Shown: piece by piece, positions 1 through 8,863 of the stretch
Layout: each line of letters opens with the position of its first letter
Position numbering within the stretch: the stretch's first letter is position 1
DNA from: Alphaproteobacteria bacterium
GTDB lineage: Bacteria; Pseudomonadota; Alphaproteobacteria; Micropepsales; Micropepsaceae
Length of the DNA: 64,000 nucleotides
Reading direction: 5' to 3'
Assembly (NCBI GenBank): GCA_017983635.1
Contig: JAGOBA010000008.1
Span: 101,142-165,141, forward strand
The notes under the pieces: generated by a model
Databases searched by the model: none
What the model saw: the letters and a program-made list of their open reading frames with translations, nothing else
Told to the model about the DNA's origin: nothing
Translations under genes and position numbers: made by a program

Positions 1-227
1 CTGAGGTCGCGCAGGATCGAAAGCCGGTCTGCGCCAAGGCCCCATTGCGGCGCGAAGCGCGAAGCCGAGAGAGTCAGGGCGGCGCCCGCTTTCTGCTCAA
101 CAAGCCGCACCGGCGTCTGCCCCAATGCCAGAATGCGCTCAACCGCGGCGCTACGCGACGGCGCCTCGATCACGCCCCGCGTGGCGCCACCCTGCGCACT
201 CGTCGCTTCATAGGCAAAACTGGGCAA
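1..227 (-). CDS. gspF: Type II secretion system F-like protein, N-terminal part only
   Basis: The minus frame is open from an in-frame stop at 246-248 to the left edge. From a TTG at 225-227 it reads MPSFAYEATSAQGG, then GVIEAPSRSAAVERILALGQTPVRLVEQ and finally LSILRDL. This is the N-terminal pattern of GspF/PilC-type inner-membrane platform proteins, which have an F-Y-x-A start, a G-x-I-E-A strand and the R-L-x-x-L-x-R-x-L opening of the first T2SSF domain. GspF anchors the secretion ATPase at the inner membrane. A GAGGG motif lies about 8 bases before the TTG, and I see no ATG in the frame. The rest of the gene, and presumably the other gsp genes, lie outside the window. The family is inferred from about 75 residues. 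Confidence 0.68.
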   Translation of the reverse strand, partial: MPSFAYEATSAQGGATRGVIEAPSRSAAVERILALGQTPVRLVEQKAGAALTLSASRFAPQWGLGADRLSILRDL

Positions 228-479
228 GGGACGACCCTCGAGCCGTTATTCCGCGGGGAGCTTAGGACAAGCGTACCACGCCGGAGAACCCCCCAACGAC
301 CTTTCACCACGAGCGGCTTTAGTCGCGGCACGCAAGGCGGCTTGTGGCCCGCAGTTGTCAGTCACGATCAGACCGCTCGTTGGGCAGAGCTGGCGCTTCT
401 TTGATAGCCTTCGCAACACCTGACTCGCGTCCCGGGGTGACCTGTGTTAAACTACACAGAATACAGCTGGGCAAGCTAA

Positions 480-1460
480 ATGCGTATTCCTGTATTGGTA
501 ATCGCCACGTTGTTGATAGTTGGGTCTTCCACCTCAGCAATGGCTGAACAACAGTGCACGCTGCAGCGATACGGCGTCGTCCCCTTTGAAACTGATCAAC
601 GGGGGCACATTTTCATACCTGTAACGATTGCCGGCCGCGCGACTCGCTTGCTTCTGGATACCGGCTCTTACTGGAGTGTCATTCGCCGAGGGCTTGTGAA
701 ACAGTTGGGCCTCAAGGAACGATCAGCATTTTACGTTGAACTTCGGGATGTCAACGGCGACCGGATCGATAAGACGGTCGGTGTAGCCAGTTTGCAGGTT
801 GGCGGGCTATCTTACGGTGAAACGACGTTCTATGTCGCAAACGACATCGAAGGGCTGTCTGTCGAACAAGAAGGAGGTCTGTTTGGCCACAATCTGCTCT
901 CCGAGATCGACCTCGAAATCGACAACAAGAACAAATCCATTTCGCTCTTCAGCCAGGATCATTGTCCTGGCTACGGAGTCTACTGGGCCGATGAAGCAGT
1001 CACCCTAAAGTACAAGAAGCAACCGACGGGCCAACGGGTCGCCTCCCGCCTAAAAGGTCCGAGCCGCGAGAATCAAATCGATCTGCCCATCGTCTTGGCG
1101 GACCTCGAGGGCGAGGAAGTAGCGGTGCTCTTCGACACCGGCGCGACCTTTACTACAATTGACATCGAAAGCGCAAAACGTCGTTTCGGCATCGGCCCCG
1201 GCTCGCCCGGCGTGGAGCCGGCCGGACTGAGCTACGCGGCGAACGGCGACGCCATGGAGACATACAGTTACACGTTCAAGTCGCTTTCGATCGCCGGCAT
1301 CACGTTCGAAAATGTCCCCGTGCGCTTGGCGAAATTCAACGGCGTCGCGCAAATCCTTCTGGGAATGAACGAGATAAAGCACCTCCGGCTCTACTTCTCC
1401 TTCAAGGAGGGATTGATCCACATCACCGCCGCCGACGCGGGCAGTGCGCCCGCACAGTAG
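480..1460 (+). CDS. Secreted retropepsin-like aspartyl protease with two DTG lobes
   Basis: 326 aa with an N-terminal signal peptide (residues 1-22, cleavage after SAMA). Two repeated lobes each carry a catalytic-type triad: LLLDTGSYWS near residue 59 and VLFDTGATFT near residue 220. This is the pattern of clan AA aspartyl proteases (retropepsin-like, PF13650/PF13975), but with both lobes on one chain, as in pepsin. Periplasmic proteolysis is the likely role; the substrate is unknown. The ATG at 480 is directly followed by the signal peptide. The gene converges on the M28 peptidase at 1486. Two other DTG proteins lie in the window (43825-45174 and 55160-55999). Confidence 0.85.
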   Translation: MRIPVLVIATLLIVGSSTSAMAEQQCTLQRYGVVPFETDQRGHIFIPVTIAGRATRLLLDTGSYWSVIRRGLVKQLGLKERSAFYVELRDVNGDRIDKTVGVASLQVGGLSYGETTFYVANDIEGLSVEQEGGLFGHNLLSEIDLEIDNKNKSISLFSQDHCPGYGVYWADEAVTLKYKKQPTGQRVASRLKGPSRENQIDLPIVLADLEGEEVAVLFDTGATFTTIDIESAKRRFGIGPGSPGVEPAGLSYAANGDAMETYSYTFKSLSIAGITFENVPVRLAKFNGVAQILLGMNEIKHLRLYFSFKEGLIHITAADAGSAPAQ

Positions 1461-1476
1461 GAGCCGCCGATTGTCG

Positions 1477-1497
1477 GCCCCGCTGCTATCGCGGGGC
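1477..1497. terminator. Hairpin between convergent genes, possible bidirectional terminator
   Basis: A perfect 7-bp stem (GCCCCGC at 1477-1483, GCGGGGC at 1491-1497) with a 7-base loop lies in the gap between the aspartyl protease and the M28 peptidase. The loop contains the stop codon of the minus-strand gene. No T-run follows, so intrinsic termination is only possible, not shown. Confidence 0.35.
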
Positions 1498-3267
1498 GTG
1501 GCGTCCGGGGCGCTGGCGCCCGAACCGCTCGCCGAAGAAGTCGTTCGGCCTCCATTCGACTCGTCCCGCATCGTTGGCGACGATCAATGTGAACATTAAG
1601 CCGGTCCGGATGAAGGTCTCCGCGCCGCGCGCGCTGAAGGGCTGGGAAAGATCGTCGCCGGGCTGATGATAGCGGTCGGCCAGAAAGGCTTCGGTCATCG
1701 CCGCGCCATCGATCGACGGTTCGGCGGAGATGGAGCCGGGCTTAAGGTTCACACCCGGCGCGCCCCGCTTGACGAACGAGAACTGATCCGACCGGATGAG
1801 ACGCACGAGTTCCGGCTTTTGGTCGGGCGTCACCTTCACGCCCACCGTCGCGGCCGCGAGATTTAGCGCGTCTTCGAGCGTAGAGTGCGCGATGCCGTAA
1901 CCCTCGACATCGGCGATGGGGAAACCAAGATAGGGCATGTCGAAATTGAGGTTGGCGACAATCGCGTCGATCGGCACCGGAGGATGTTGCGCGAGGTAAT
2001 CGGACCCCCGGAGACCCTGTTCCTCGGCGGTCACGGCCGCAAACATGATCGACCTGCGAGGCCTCTTTGTTGCTGCGGCCACCGCGCGCGCGATCTCAAG
2101 AACCACGGCCACACCGGCGGCGTTGTCATAGGCGCCGTTGTAGATGGCGTCGCCCTTCGCGTTAGACAGCACCCCCAGGTGATCTAGGTGGGCCGTCACG
2201 AGCACGAATTCATCGCGCAGAAGCGGATCAGATCCGCGCAGCACGCCGATGACGTTCGGCGACGACACACGACTCTGCAGCGACCGGCGGGTGAGCGTTA
2301 CGGTGGCACCGGGATCGAAACCCCGAATCTTGCCGGCGAAGAATTCGTCAAAGAGACGATCGAGATCGTGTCCCAGAAAGCGAAACAGTTTGGTCGCGCC
2401 TTGGGGGCTTAGTGCCGCGTTGCCTTTCATTTCCGCGAAACCGTCATGCGCAGAGCCGTCGGTTTCGCGCCAGCGGAGGCCGGGATGGTCGGCGGTGTCG
2501 AGGATGCGTTGCCACGGCGTGCGCTTCCGGTCGACGGGGGTTTGCACGGTGACGATGCCCACGGCTCCACGTTCGCGAGCCAGCCGGTACTTCTCGCCGA
2601 TCGACGAGTAGAACGCACGCTCGCTTGTTCCAAATTCGGGCGGCGCGCCGGTGAAGACCAGAAGAATCTTACCTTTGACGTCGATGCCGGCGAAGTCGTC
2701 GTAGTTTCTTTCGGGCGCACGAATGCCATAGCCCGCAAACACAACAGGTGCCGTCACAGCTTCGTCCGCTGCGCCGTAGCCGCCGTTGACGATAAAATCC
2801 TCGCCGCGTGTCAATGCCAGGTCGCGTTCCCGATAGCGCGACGTCATCGCGCCCGAGCCGGATGCCAAGCGCGTCTCGATGAACTCGACTTCTTGCAGAT
2901 AAGTTCCATTGTCCCCAAGGGGTTCCAACCCGATGCCGCGGAACTGTTTGGCGACAAGGGCGGCAGCCCGCCTATAGTCGTCGGACCCGGCCTCTCGCCC
3001 GCGCATGTGGTCCGCCGCAAGCTCTTCCATGTCTGCCCGCACGCGGCTCGCCGATACGTTGTGCAGCAAGGCCTTTGCGGCCTCCAAATTTCGGTCAACG
3101 GGCGGCGCGCATGCGGCCGCCCAAGACGTTGCAGCCATGCATAAGGCGAGGGTGAAGGGCGCCAGCTTCCCGCGTCGACGGGCGCCGCGCGCCCGCTTCG
3201 AAACGCGCCGCGCCGGGCTGGCGAAAAACAGCCCGCGGCAATCCTGCTTATCTGTTGAAACGCTCAT
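1486..3267 (-). CDS. M28-family metallopeptidase, probable lipoprotein
   Basis: 593 aa. The N-terminus has a basic region (KRARGARRRGK), a hydrophobic segment and a WAAAC lipobox, which suggests an exported lipoprotein. A PA-like insert lies near residues 150-300 (VVFAGYGI, GAVGIVTVQ). The M28 catalytic core follows: AHLDHLG, YDNAAG, AEEQGLRGSDYL, NFDMP and DRYHQPGDD supply the two-zinc ligands and the general base of aminopeptidase-type M28 enzymes. I chose the ATG at 3267 over one 29 codons upstream because AAGGAG lies 8 bases before it and the upstream extension has no family resemblance. It probably degrades peptides in the periplasm or outer membrane. It is convergent with the aspartyl protease. 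Confidence 0.88.
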   Translation of the reverse strand: MSVSTDKQDCRGLFFASPARRVSKRARGARRRGKLAPFTLALCMAATSWAAACAPPVDRNLEAAKALLHNVSASRVRADMEELAADHMRGREAGSDDYRRAAALVAKQFRGIGLEPLGDNGTYLQEVEFIETRLASGSGAMTSRYRERDLALTRGEDFIVNGGYGAADEAVTAPVVFAGYGIRAPERNYDDFAGIDVKGKILLVFTGAPPEFGTSERAFYSSIGEKYRLARERGAVGIVTVQTPVDRKRTPWQRILDTADHPGLRWRETDGSAHDGFAEMKGNAALSPQGATKLFRFLGHDLDRLFDEFFAGKIRGFDPGATVTLTRRSLQSRVSSPNVIGVLRGSDPLLRDEFVLVTAHLDHLGVLSNAKGDAIYNGAYDNAAGVAVVLEIARAVAAATKRPRRSIMFAAVTAEEQGLRGSDYLAQHPPVPIDAIVANLNFDMPYLGFPIADVEGYGIAHSTLEDALNLAAATVGVKVTPDQKPELVRLIRSDQFSFVKRGAPGVNLKPGSISAEPSIDGAAMTEAFLADRYHQPGDDLSQPFSARGAETFIRTGLMFTLIVANDAGRVEWRPNDFFGERFGRQRPGRHAPR

Positions 3268-3442
3268 CTCAAGTCGCTCCTTGCCAAACGAGGCTGGAGC
3301 GGAACTTGGACGAACAATCGTCTCTTCAGGCGCCCGCATTGCCCGATGTTCCAATGCTGACGATGGTGCCGCCGCGTGTCAAGACGCAGGTTGCCGTTAC
3401 CCGAAAGGTAATTGAGAGCGGCGCCGTCGCCGGGTAAGGCTG

Positions 3443-3928
3443 GTGGTTTCTTGCGAGAGGAAGACTCTGAGCGAAGTCGTCATCAACACCCGCACAGGTG
3501 CGCGCGGTACCATCGCCGACTGGATGGCCGCCTTCATCGATCTATGGTCGGCACCCGCGCAAAATGTCGAGCGCTTTACCGACCTGCTGGACCCGCATGT
3601 TCGCCTCATTGCGCCCGGCGTGCCGACGACCACCGGCGACGCGGCCGCACGATTGGCCTTCCGGCGGCTCTTCAAAGCGCTCCCCGACATGCGCGGCGAC
3701 GTCACGCGCTGGAGCGCCACGGGGAACGCACTCTTCATCGAAATGACCTTCACCGCCACCGTGGGCAGCCGGCGCATCACGTGGTCCAACGTCGACCGCA
3801 TAACATTCGAGGGCGGTGCCGCCATCGAGCGCGTGGCTTACTTCGATCCGACGCCCGTGCGCCTCGCATTCCTGGGCAGCGCGCGCGGCTGGCGCCAGTT
3901 CGCGATCATTCTGTGGGGGCGGGTATAG
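3443..3928 (+). CDS. SnoaL/NTF2-like protein
   Basis: 161 aa from a GTG start. The pattern matches the SnoaL-like cone-shaped alpha+beta barrel: an N-terminal helix (TIADWMAAFIDLWSAP), FTDLLDPHVRLIAPG, then strands ending in WSNVDRITFEGG and IERVAYFDPTP. Members act as small-molecule isomerases/hydrolases or as binding domains, so no substrate can be assigned. The start is uncertain: the GTG has a weak ribosome-binding site, while GAGAGGAAG just downstream is followed only by CTG. The gene stands alone, divergent from the M28 gene and upstream of the ABC operon. Confidence 0.72.
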   Translation: MVSCERKTLSEVVINTRTGARGTIADWMAAFIDLWSAPAQNVERFTDLLDPHVRLIAPGVPTTTGDAAARLAFRRLFKALPDMRGDVTRWSATGNALFIEMTFTATVGSRRITWSNVDRITFEGGAAIERVAYFDPTPVRLAFLGSARGWRQFAIILWGRV

Positions 3929-4149
3929 ACCGGAGCGCGTCCGCTGAAACGAGGGCGGCGAGGGATGCGCGCGTTTCGAACTCACCGCGTAGTGGCGGGT
4001 GCCGACGGTGCGCGCACGGCCAAGACCTCGTCTAGAAACGTTTGCATTGACCGCCACGATCGGGCGTCGGCGCGCGCATCGTATCTCCTTGATCTGGGTC
4101 ATACTTGTTCCGGGCGAAACCGGCTTCAATTGATCTTTGTCAGGTCCCT

Positions 4150-4896
4150 ATGGGTGCACAGGTCAAGCCAGAACCGGAAACCGGTCCCGCGCGGGCTGCG
4201 GCCTTTCGCGCGATCGCGCTCACCAAAACCTATCAAATGGGCGAGACGCTCGTGCATGCGCTACGCGGCGCCGATCTTGATGTATACAAGGGGGAAATCG
4301 CGGTCCTGCTCGGACCCTCGGGGAGCGGAAAGTCGACGCTGCTCAACATCTTGGGCGGGCTCGACCGCGCATCCGGCGGGCAGCTCTTGTTCGGCGACAG
4401 TGATCTGACGGCGGCAAGCGATCGGGAACTCACGGAGTTCCGCCGCCGCCGCGTCGGATTCATCTTCCAATTCTACAACCTGATTCCAAGCCTGACCGCG
4501 CGCGAGAACGTCACGCTTGTCACCGACCTGGTGGCGAAACCTATGCCGGCGGACGAGGCGCTGGACCTCGTCGGACTGAGGGATCGTGCTGACCACTTTC
4601 CCGCGCAACTCTCGGGGGGCGAGCAACAGCGCGTGGCGGTTGCGCGCGCCGTCGCGAAACGGCCGGAAGTTCTGCTCTGCGACGAGCCCACGGGCGCGCT
4701 CGATAGCGCCACCGGCATCCGCGTCCTGCAGGCGTTGGCCGACGTCAACGCGCGCATCGGTACGACAACGGTTCTGATCACCCACAATGTGGCCATCGGC
4801 GCGATGGGCGACCGGGTCGTTCACTTCGCCAACGGTCGCGTTGCGCAGATCGAAACGAACGCCAAGCGCGCCGACCCGGCGCAATTGAGCTGGTAA
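4150..4896 (+). CDS. ABC transporter ATP-binding protein (MacB/LolD type)
   Basis: 248 aa. Walker A is GPSGSGKST, the Q-loop lies in [18 protein letters not shown], the signature is [14 protein letters not shown], and Walker B is [12 protein letters not shown], followed by an H-loop in TVLITHN. The type-VII (MacB/LolD/FtsE-like) ATPase pairs with FtsX-fold permeases, and the permease starts 3 bases after this stop codon. I chose the ATG at 4150 (MGAQVKPE); an in-frame ATG at 4105 would add 15 residues with no family resemblance. It powers the export or periplasmic efflux step of the three-gene operon 4150-8473. Confidence 0.92.
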   Translation: MGAQVKPEPETGPARAAAFRAIALTKTYQMGETLVHALRGADLDVYKGEIAVLLGPSGSGKSTLLNILGGLDRASGGQLLFGDSDLTAASDRELTEFRRRRVGFIFQFYNLIPSLTARENVTLVTDLVAKPMPADEALDLVGLRDRADHFPAQLSGGEQQRVAVARAVAKRPEVLLCDEPTGALDSATGIRVLQALADVNARIGTTTVLITHNVAIGAMGDRVVHFANGRVAQIETNAKRADPAQLSW

Positions 4897-4899
4897 CCG

Positions 4900-7266
4900 A
4901 TGCTGACCTCGCTCAATCGAAAACTGCTGCGCGACGTCTGGCGGATGAGAGGCCAGGTCCTGGCGATCGCGTCGGTCGTCGCGGCCGCAGTCGCCACGTT
5001 CGTGTTGGCGCTGACGGCGATGCGATCGCTCACGGACGCGCGCGACATCTACTATGAGCGCTATCGCTTTGCGAACGTGTTCGCGCAGCTCAAACGCGCG
5101 CCCGAACCCGTGGCCGAACGACTGCGTGCGATCCAGGGCGTGGCGCGCGTCGAGACGCGGATCCAGCAGTTCATCACCATCGATATGCCGGACACGATCG
5201 AGCCCGTGCGGGGCCTGTTCACGTCGCTGCCCGCCACGGGCGAGCCGGTCTTGAACACGCTTTTTCTGCGCTCAGGCCGGCTGCCCTCGCCCGACCGGCC
5301 GGACGAAATGGTGCTGCACGAGGGGTTTGCCGAAGCTCATGGACTTGAGCCCGGCGCTTCGATTATCGCTATCCTCAACGGCAAACGGCGCAAGCTGACG
5401 GTCGTGGGCATCGCGCTCTCGCCCGAGTTCATTTACGTGATCGGCCCCGGCGAACTCGTGCCCGACAATCGCCGCTTTGGCGTCGGCTGGATGACACGCG
5501 AGGCATTGGCCGCCGCCTACGACTTCAAGCGTGCCTTCAACAGCGTCACACTCCAGACCTTGCACGGCGCTTCGGAGCCCGACGTGACGACGCGCGTCGA
5601 CCGGGTTCTGACACCCTTCGGCGGCAGCGGCGCGTACGGGCGCAGCGATCATATTTCGCATGCGTTCATCGACAGCGAACTCAATCAACTCTCGACGATG
5701 GCCAGCGTCATCCCGCCGATCTTCTTTCTGGTGTCGGCCTTTCTGCTGCACATCGTGATCTCACGGCTGATCCAAACCGAACGCGAGCAGATCGGGTTGC
5801 TCAAGGCGTTCGGCTATTCCGACCGCGAGGTCGGCTGGCATTACATCAAGTTTGCGCTGGTCGTCCTCGCGGTCGGCGTAGCGTTCGGCTGGGGCTTGGG
5901 CGCCTGGTTCGGCCGCGCGATCACAACGATGTACTCAGAGTATTTTCGCTTTCCGGTGCTCACCTATTCCGCCTCGCCCGATGTGTTTCTTCTGGCGGCG
6001 TTCCTTGGTTCGGCCACCGCGATCTCTGGGACGCTTGCCGCCACCGTCGCGGCTATTCGCCTGGCACCGGCGGTTGCGATGTCGCCGCCCGCACCTACCG
6101 TTTATCGCGAGACCTTGCTGGAGCGCTTCGGCCTCGGCGCGGGACTGAGCGCCGTCGGCTTTATGATCGTGCGCCATATCGCGCGTTGGCCGGCGCGATC
6201 GCTGGCCACCGTCATCGGAGTGGCCTTAGCCATAGGGCTGTTGATTTCAACGCTGCAGTTCTTCGATTCGATCGATGTCATGATCGATTCGTTCTTCTTC
6301 CGGACCCAGAAGCAGGATGCGACGATCCAGTTCACGGAGCCTCGGCGCGACGAAGTACGGTACGAACTCGAGCGATTGCCCGGTGTACTGCGCGCGGAGC
6401 TGCGGCGCGTGGCGATTGTGCGTCTGCGCAACGGGCACCTGTCGCAACGCACCGCCATCATCGCTACGGACGGCGACGGCACCTTGACCCAACAGGTGAG
6501 CGAAGGCGGCCGCACGCTAGGTCTGCCGCCGGAGGGTTTGGTGCTGAGCGACTATCTCGCCCGCCAACTTGCGGTCAACGAGGGAGACAGCGTCCGTATT
6601 GAGTTCCTCGAAGGACGTCGCATTGAGACCGCCTTGCCGGTCGTTCACATCGCTTCGGAATTCGTCAGCTCGGCAGCCTATATGAATCGTGCCGCTCTCA
6701 ATCGACTCTTGCAAACGCCGGACGTCGCGGACAGCGCGTTGCTCAAGACCGACGCGGCCGGCGAGGCATCCTTGTTCCGCGCGATTAAAGATGCGCCCGC
6801 CGTGCTGGGGACGGTGGCGAACAAGGAGACGGTCACGATGTTTCGACAGCTGATCGACGAACACATCGGCACCACGCTATCGATCTACGTCCTGTTTGCC
6901 TCGATCATCGCGGTCGGCGTCACGTACAACAGCGGACGCATCACATTCTCTGAACGTGCCAACGAACTCGCGACGCTGCGGGTGTTGGGGCGCCACAAGC
7001 GCGAAGTGGCGGCGATCCTCATCGGCGAAATTGCGTTGCTGACCGCGGTCGCGATCCCACTCGGCTGTTTGATCGGCTACGCGCTCTCCTGGACGATCAT
7101 CCAGATGTTCACGACCGACCTCTATCGCATGCCGTTCGGTCTGCAACCCCGAACCTACGCCAACGCGTCGATCGCGATCGCGGTAGCAACAGCGCTCAGT
7201 TGCGGGATGGTGGCTTGGCGCGTGCACCGGTTGGACTTGGTTCGTGTCTTGAAAGCGAGGGACTGA
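4900..7266 (+). CDS. FtsX-family ABC permease
   Basis: 788 aa. It has the duplicated MacB/FtsX architecture: a TM segment near residues 17-40, a periplasmic domain, three TM segments around residues 270-390, then a second TM, periplasmic and three-TM set ending in RVHRLDLVRVLKARD. The cytosolic motif QIGLLKAFGYSDREV and its repeat NELATLRVLGRHKREV are typical of FtsX domains. It works with the ATPase at 4150-4896 and the adaptor at 7268-8473 as a mechanotransmission-type exporter. The substrate (lipid, drug or peptide) cannot be told from sequence. Confidence 0.9.
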   Translation: MLTSLNRKLLRDVWRMRGQVLAIASVVAAAVATFVLALTAMRSLTDARDIYYERYRFANVFAQLKRAPEPVAERLRAIQGVARVETRIQQFITIDMPDTIEPVRGLFTSLPATGEPVLNTLFLRSGRLPSPDRPDEMVLHEGFAEAHGLEPGASIIAILNGKRRKLTVVGIALSPEFIYVIGPGELVPDNRRFGVGWMTREALAAAYDFKRAFNSVTLQTLHGASEPDVTTRVDRVLTPFGGSGAYGRSDHISHAFIDSELNQLSTMASVIPPIFFLVSAFLLHIVISRLIQTEREQIGLLKAFGYSDREVGWHYIKFALVVLAVGVAFGWGLGAWFGRAITTMYSEYFRFPVLTYSASPDVFLLAAFLGSATAISGTLAATVAAIRLAPAVAMSPPAPTVYRETLLERFGLGAGLSAVGFMIVRHIARWPARSLATVIGVALAIGLLISTLQFFDSIDVMIDSFFFRTQKQDATIQFTEPRRDEVRYELERLPGVLRAELRRVAIVRLRNGHLSQRTAIIATDGDGTLTQQVSEGGRTLGLPPEGLVLSDYLARQLAVNEGDSVRIEFLEGRRIETALPVVHIASEFVSSAAYMNRAALNRLLQTPDVADSALLKTDAAGEASLFRAIKDAPAVLGTVANKETVTMFRQLIDEHIGTTLSIYVLFASIIAVGVTYNSGRITFSERANELATLRVLGRHKREVAAILIGEIALLTAVAIPLGCLIGYALSWTIIQMFTTDLYRMPFGLQPRTYANASIAIAVATALSCGMVAWRVHRLDLVRVLKARD

Positions 7267-7267
7267 C

Positions 7268-8473
7268 ATGATTGCATGGCAACGACTGCTATGGCCCGCC
7301 GCAATCGGCATCGTGCTCATTCTCGCACTCGCCTACGCCTATTGGCCCCGTCCGATCCCCGTCGACATCGTCAAGGTCACAAAGGGCGAAATGTTGGTCG
7401 CCGTAGAAGACGACGGTGTGACCCGCGTGAAGGAGGCTTATGTCATCTCAGCGCCGATTGCCGGGCGCGTGTTGCGAATCGAGACCCATGTCGGCGACGA
7501 CATCGAAGCGGGAAAGACGGTGATCGCTCAGATGCTTCCGGCAGATCCCGTCCTCTGGGACGCTCGGACGCGCCGAGAGCTCGAGTTCACGGCCTCCGCC
7601 GCGCGTGCCGCGCGCGACTTGGCGGCAGCCGCCATCACCGCGAGCGTCGCGCGAGCGACCGAGGCGCGTCAGGAACTGGCACGCACACGCCAACTGTTTG
7701 CCAAGGGGCACGTCGCCCAGGCCCGTCTGGACCGCGCCGAAACGCAACTGCAGACCGCAGACGCCGACGTCGCCACGGCGCAGGCCGCACTGCGCCAACG
7801 GGAGTTCGACGTGAAAACGGCCGAAGCGGCACTCATGGCGCCAACGGCGTTTGCCCGCCAGCCCGCGGCCAAGCGTTACTATGACGTGCGCTCCGCCGTC
7901 AGCGGCAAGGTCCTTCGACTGATCCACGAGAACGAAGCCGTCGTTCAGCCCGGCCAGCCGCTCGTTGAGATCGGCAACCCCGCCAATCTCGAAGTCGTGG
8001 TCGACCTGCTCTCGACGGATGCCGTCAAGGCAAACGTCGGCGACGCCGTGCAGATCAAACGCTGGGGCGGCGACGGCTACCTGAACGGCCGCGTTCGCCG
8101 CATCGAGCCGTCCGGCGCGCTGAAGATCTCTTCACTGGGGATCGAAGAACAGCGCGTGAAAGTTCTGGTCGACATCACCGATCCGCCCGAGCGCTGGTCG
8201 CGCCTCGGCCACGGCTACCAGGTAGATGCCGCGATTGTGCTTTGGCGTGCATCGGAGGCCGTGCAGGTTCCCATCGGCGCTCTCTTTCGCGACGGCGCGA
8301 AGTGGGCAGTGTTCCGCTTACGCGATGGGCGGGCGACCCTCCAAGACGTCGAGATCGGCCATATCAACGACACCGCCGCCGAAGTGCTACGCGGCCTCGA
8401 CGCCGGCGACATAATCGTCACCCACCCGAGCGACCGCGTTCAAGCGGGGGTATTGGTCGTGGCGCGCGAGTGA
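7268..8473 (+). CDS. HlyD-family periplasmic adaptor subunit
   Basis: 401 aa. One N-terminal membrane segment (LLWPAAIGIVLILALAYAYW) is followed by a lipoyl/barrel-sandwich half (VISAPIAGRVLRIETHVGDDIEAG), an alanine-rich coiled-coil hairpin around residues 95-180, the second lipoyl half (VRSAVSGKVLRLIHENEAVVQPGQPLVEIG) and beta-barrel domains. This is the membrane fusion protein of the ABC exporter encoded just upstream; the ATG lies one base after the permease stop. A hairpin (8511-8528) follows the gene. Confidence 0.9.
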   Translation: MIAWQRLLWPAAIGIVLILALAYAYWPRPIPVDIVKVTKGEMLVAVEDDGVTRVKEAYVISAPIAGRVLRIETHVGDDIEAGKTVIAQMLPADPVLWDARTRRELEFTASAARAARDLAAAAITASVARATEARQELARTRQLFAKGHVAQARLDRAETQLQTADADVATAQAALRQREFDVKTAEAALMAPTAFARQPAAKRYYDVRSAVSGKVLRLIHENEAVVQPGQPLVEIGNPANLEVVVDLLSTDAVKANVGDAVQIKRWGGDGYLNGRVRRIEPSGALKISSLGIEEQRVKVLVDITDPPERWSRLGHGYQVDAAIVLWRASEAVQVPIGALFRDGAKWAVFRLRDGRATLQDVEIGHINDTAAEVLRGLDAGDIIVTHPSDRVQAGVLVVARE

Positions 8474-8510
8474 ACGTGTTCGCGCGCTTCTTCATTGGTT
8501 GATCTCCATC

Positions 8511-8528
8511 GCGGGCACGAAAGCCCGC
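8511..8528 (+). terminator. GC-rich hairpin after the efflux operon
   Basis: GCGGGC (8511-8516) pairs with GCCCGC (8523-8528) across a 6-base loop, about 40 bases after the HlyD stop codon. There is no strong T-run, so its role as a terminator is tentative. Confidence 0.35.
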
Positions 8529-8631
8529 CATAATTGCAGTTTCGCGCTGCGGGGCGGCCTATGCCTTGCGCCACATCAAGGACGGGCGACAACTCCCGTC
8601 GAACACTGCCGGCGTTTCGGAGCCCGCCGCT

Positions 8632-8856
8632 ATGCCTTATGCGACCGATAACGATCTTCCGCTGCGCATACGCCACAGCCTTCCTGCGCACGCGCGCGAC
8701 ATCTTCCGAGCCTCGTTCAACGCGGCGTTCAAATCGTACGGGAAGAGCCCGCGCCGAGAGGAAATTGCCCACCGCGTCGCTTGGGCCGCCGTGAAGAAGC
8801 GCTACGTCAAACGCGGCGACGAATGGACAGAGCGACCCAAGCCGACAGCGCATTGA
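8632..8856 (+). CDS. chaB: ChaB-family protein
   Basis: 74 aa. The sequence LPLRIRHSLPAHARDIFRASFNAAF, then AHRVAWAAVKKRYVKRGDEW, matches the ChaB family (PF06150), small helical proteins first named as regulators of the ChaA cation antiporter. ChaB members occur widely without chaA, and their biochemical role is poorly defined. I chose the ATG at 8632 because the conserved family starts there; an in-frame ATG at 8566 would add 22 poorly supported residues. The alcohol dehydrogenase begins 7 bases after the stop, so the two are probably co-transcribed. Confidence 0.82.
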   Translation: MPYATDNDLPLRIRHSLPAHARDIFRASFNAAFKSYGKSPRREEIAHRVAWAAVKKRYVKRGDEWTERPKPTAH

Positions 8857-8863
8857 GGCCCGT

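Noticed and set aside
45..404. Plus-strand 119-codon frame at the left end
   Set aside because: Antisense to the gspF-like start, arginine-rich, with no motif.
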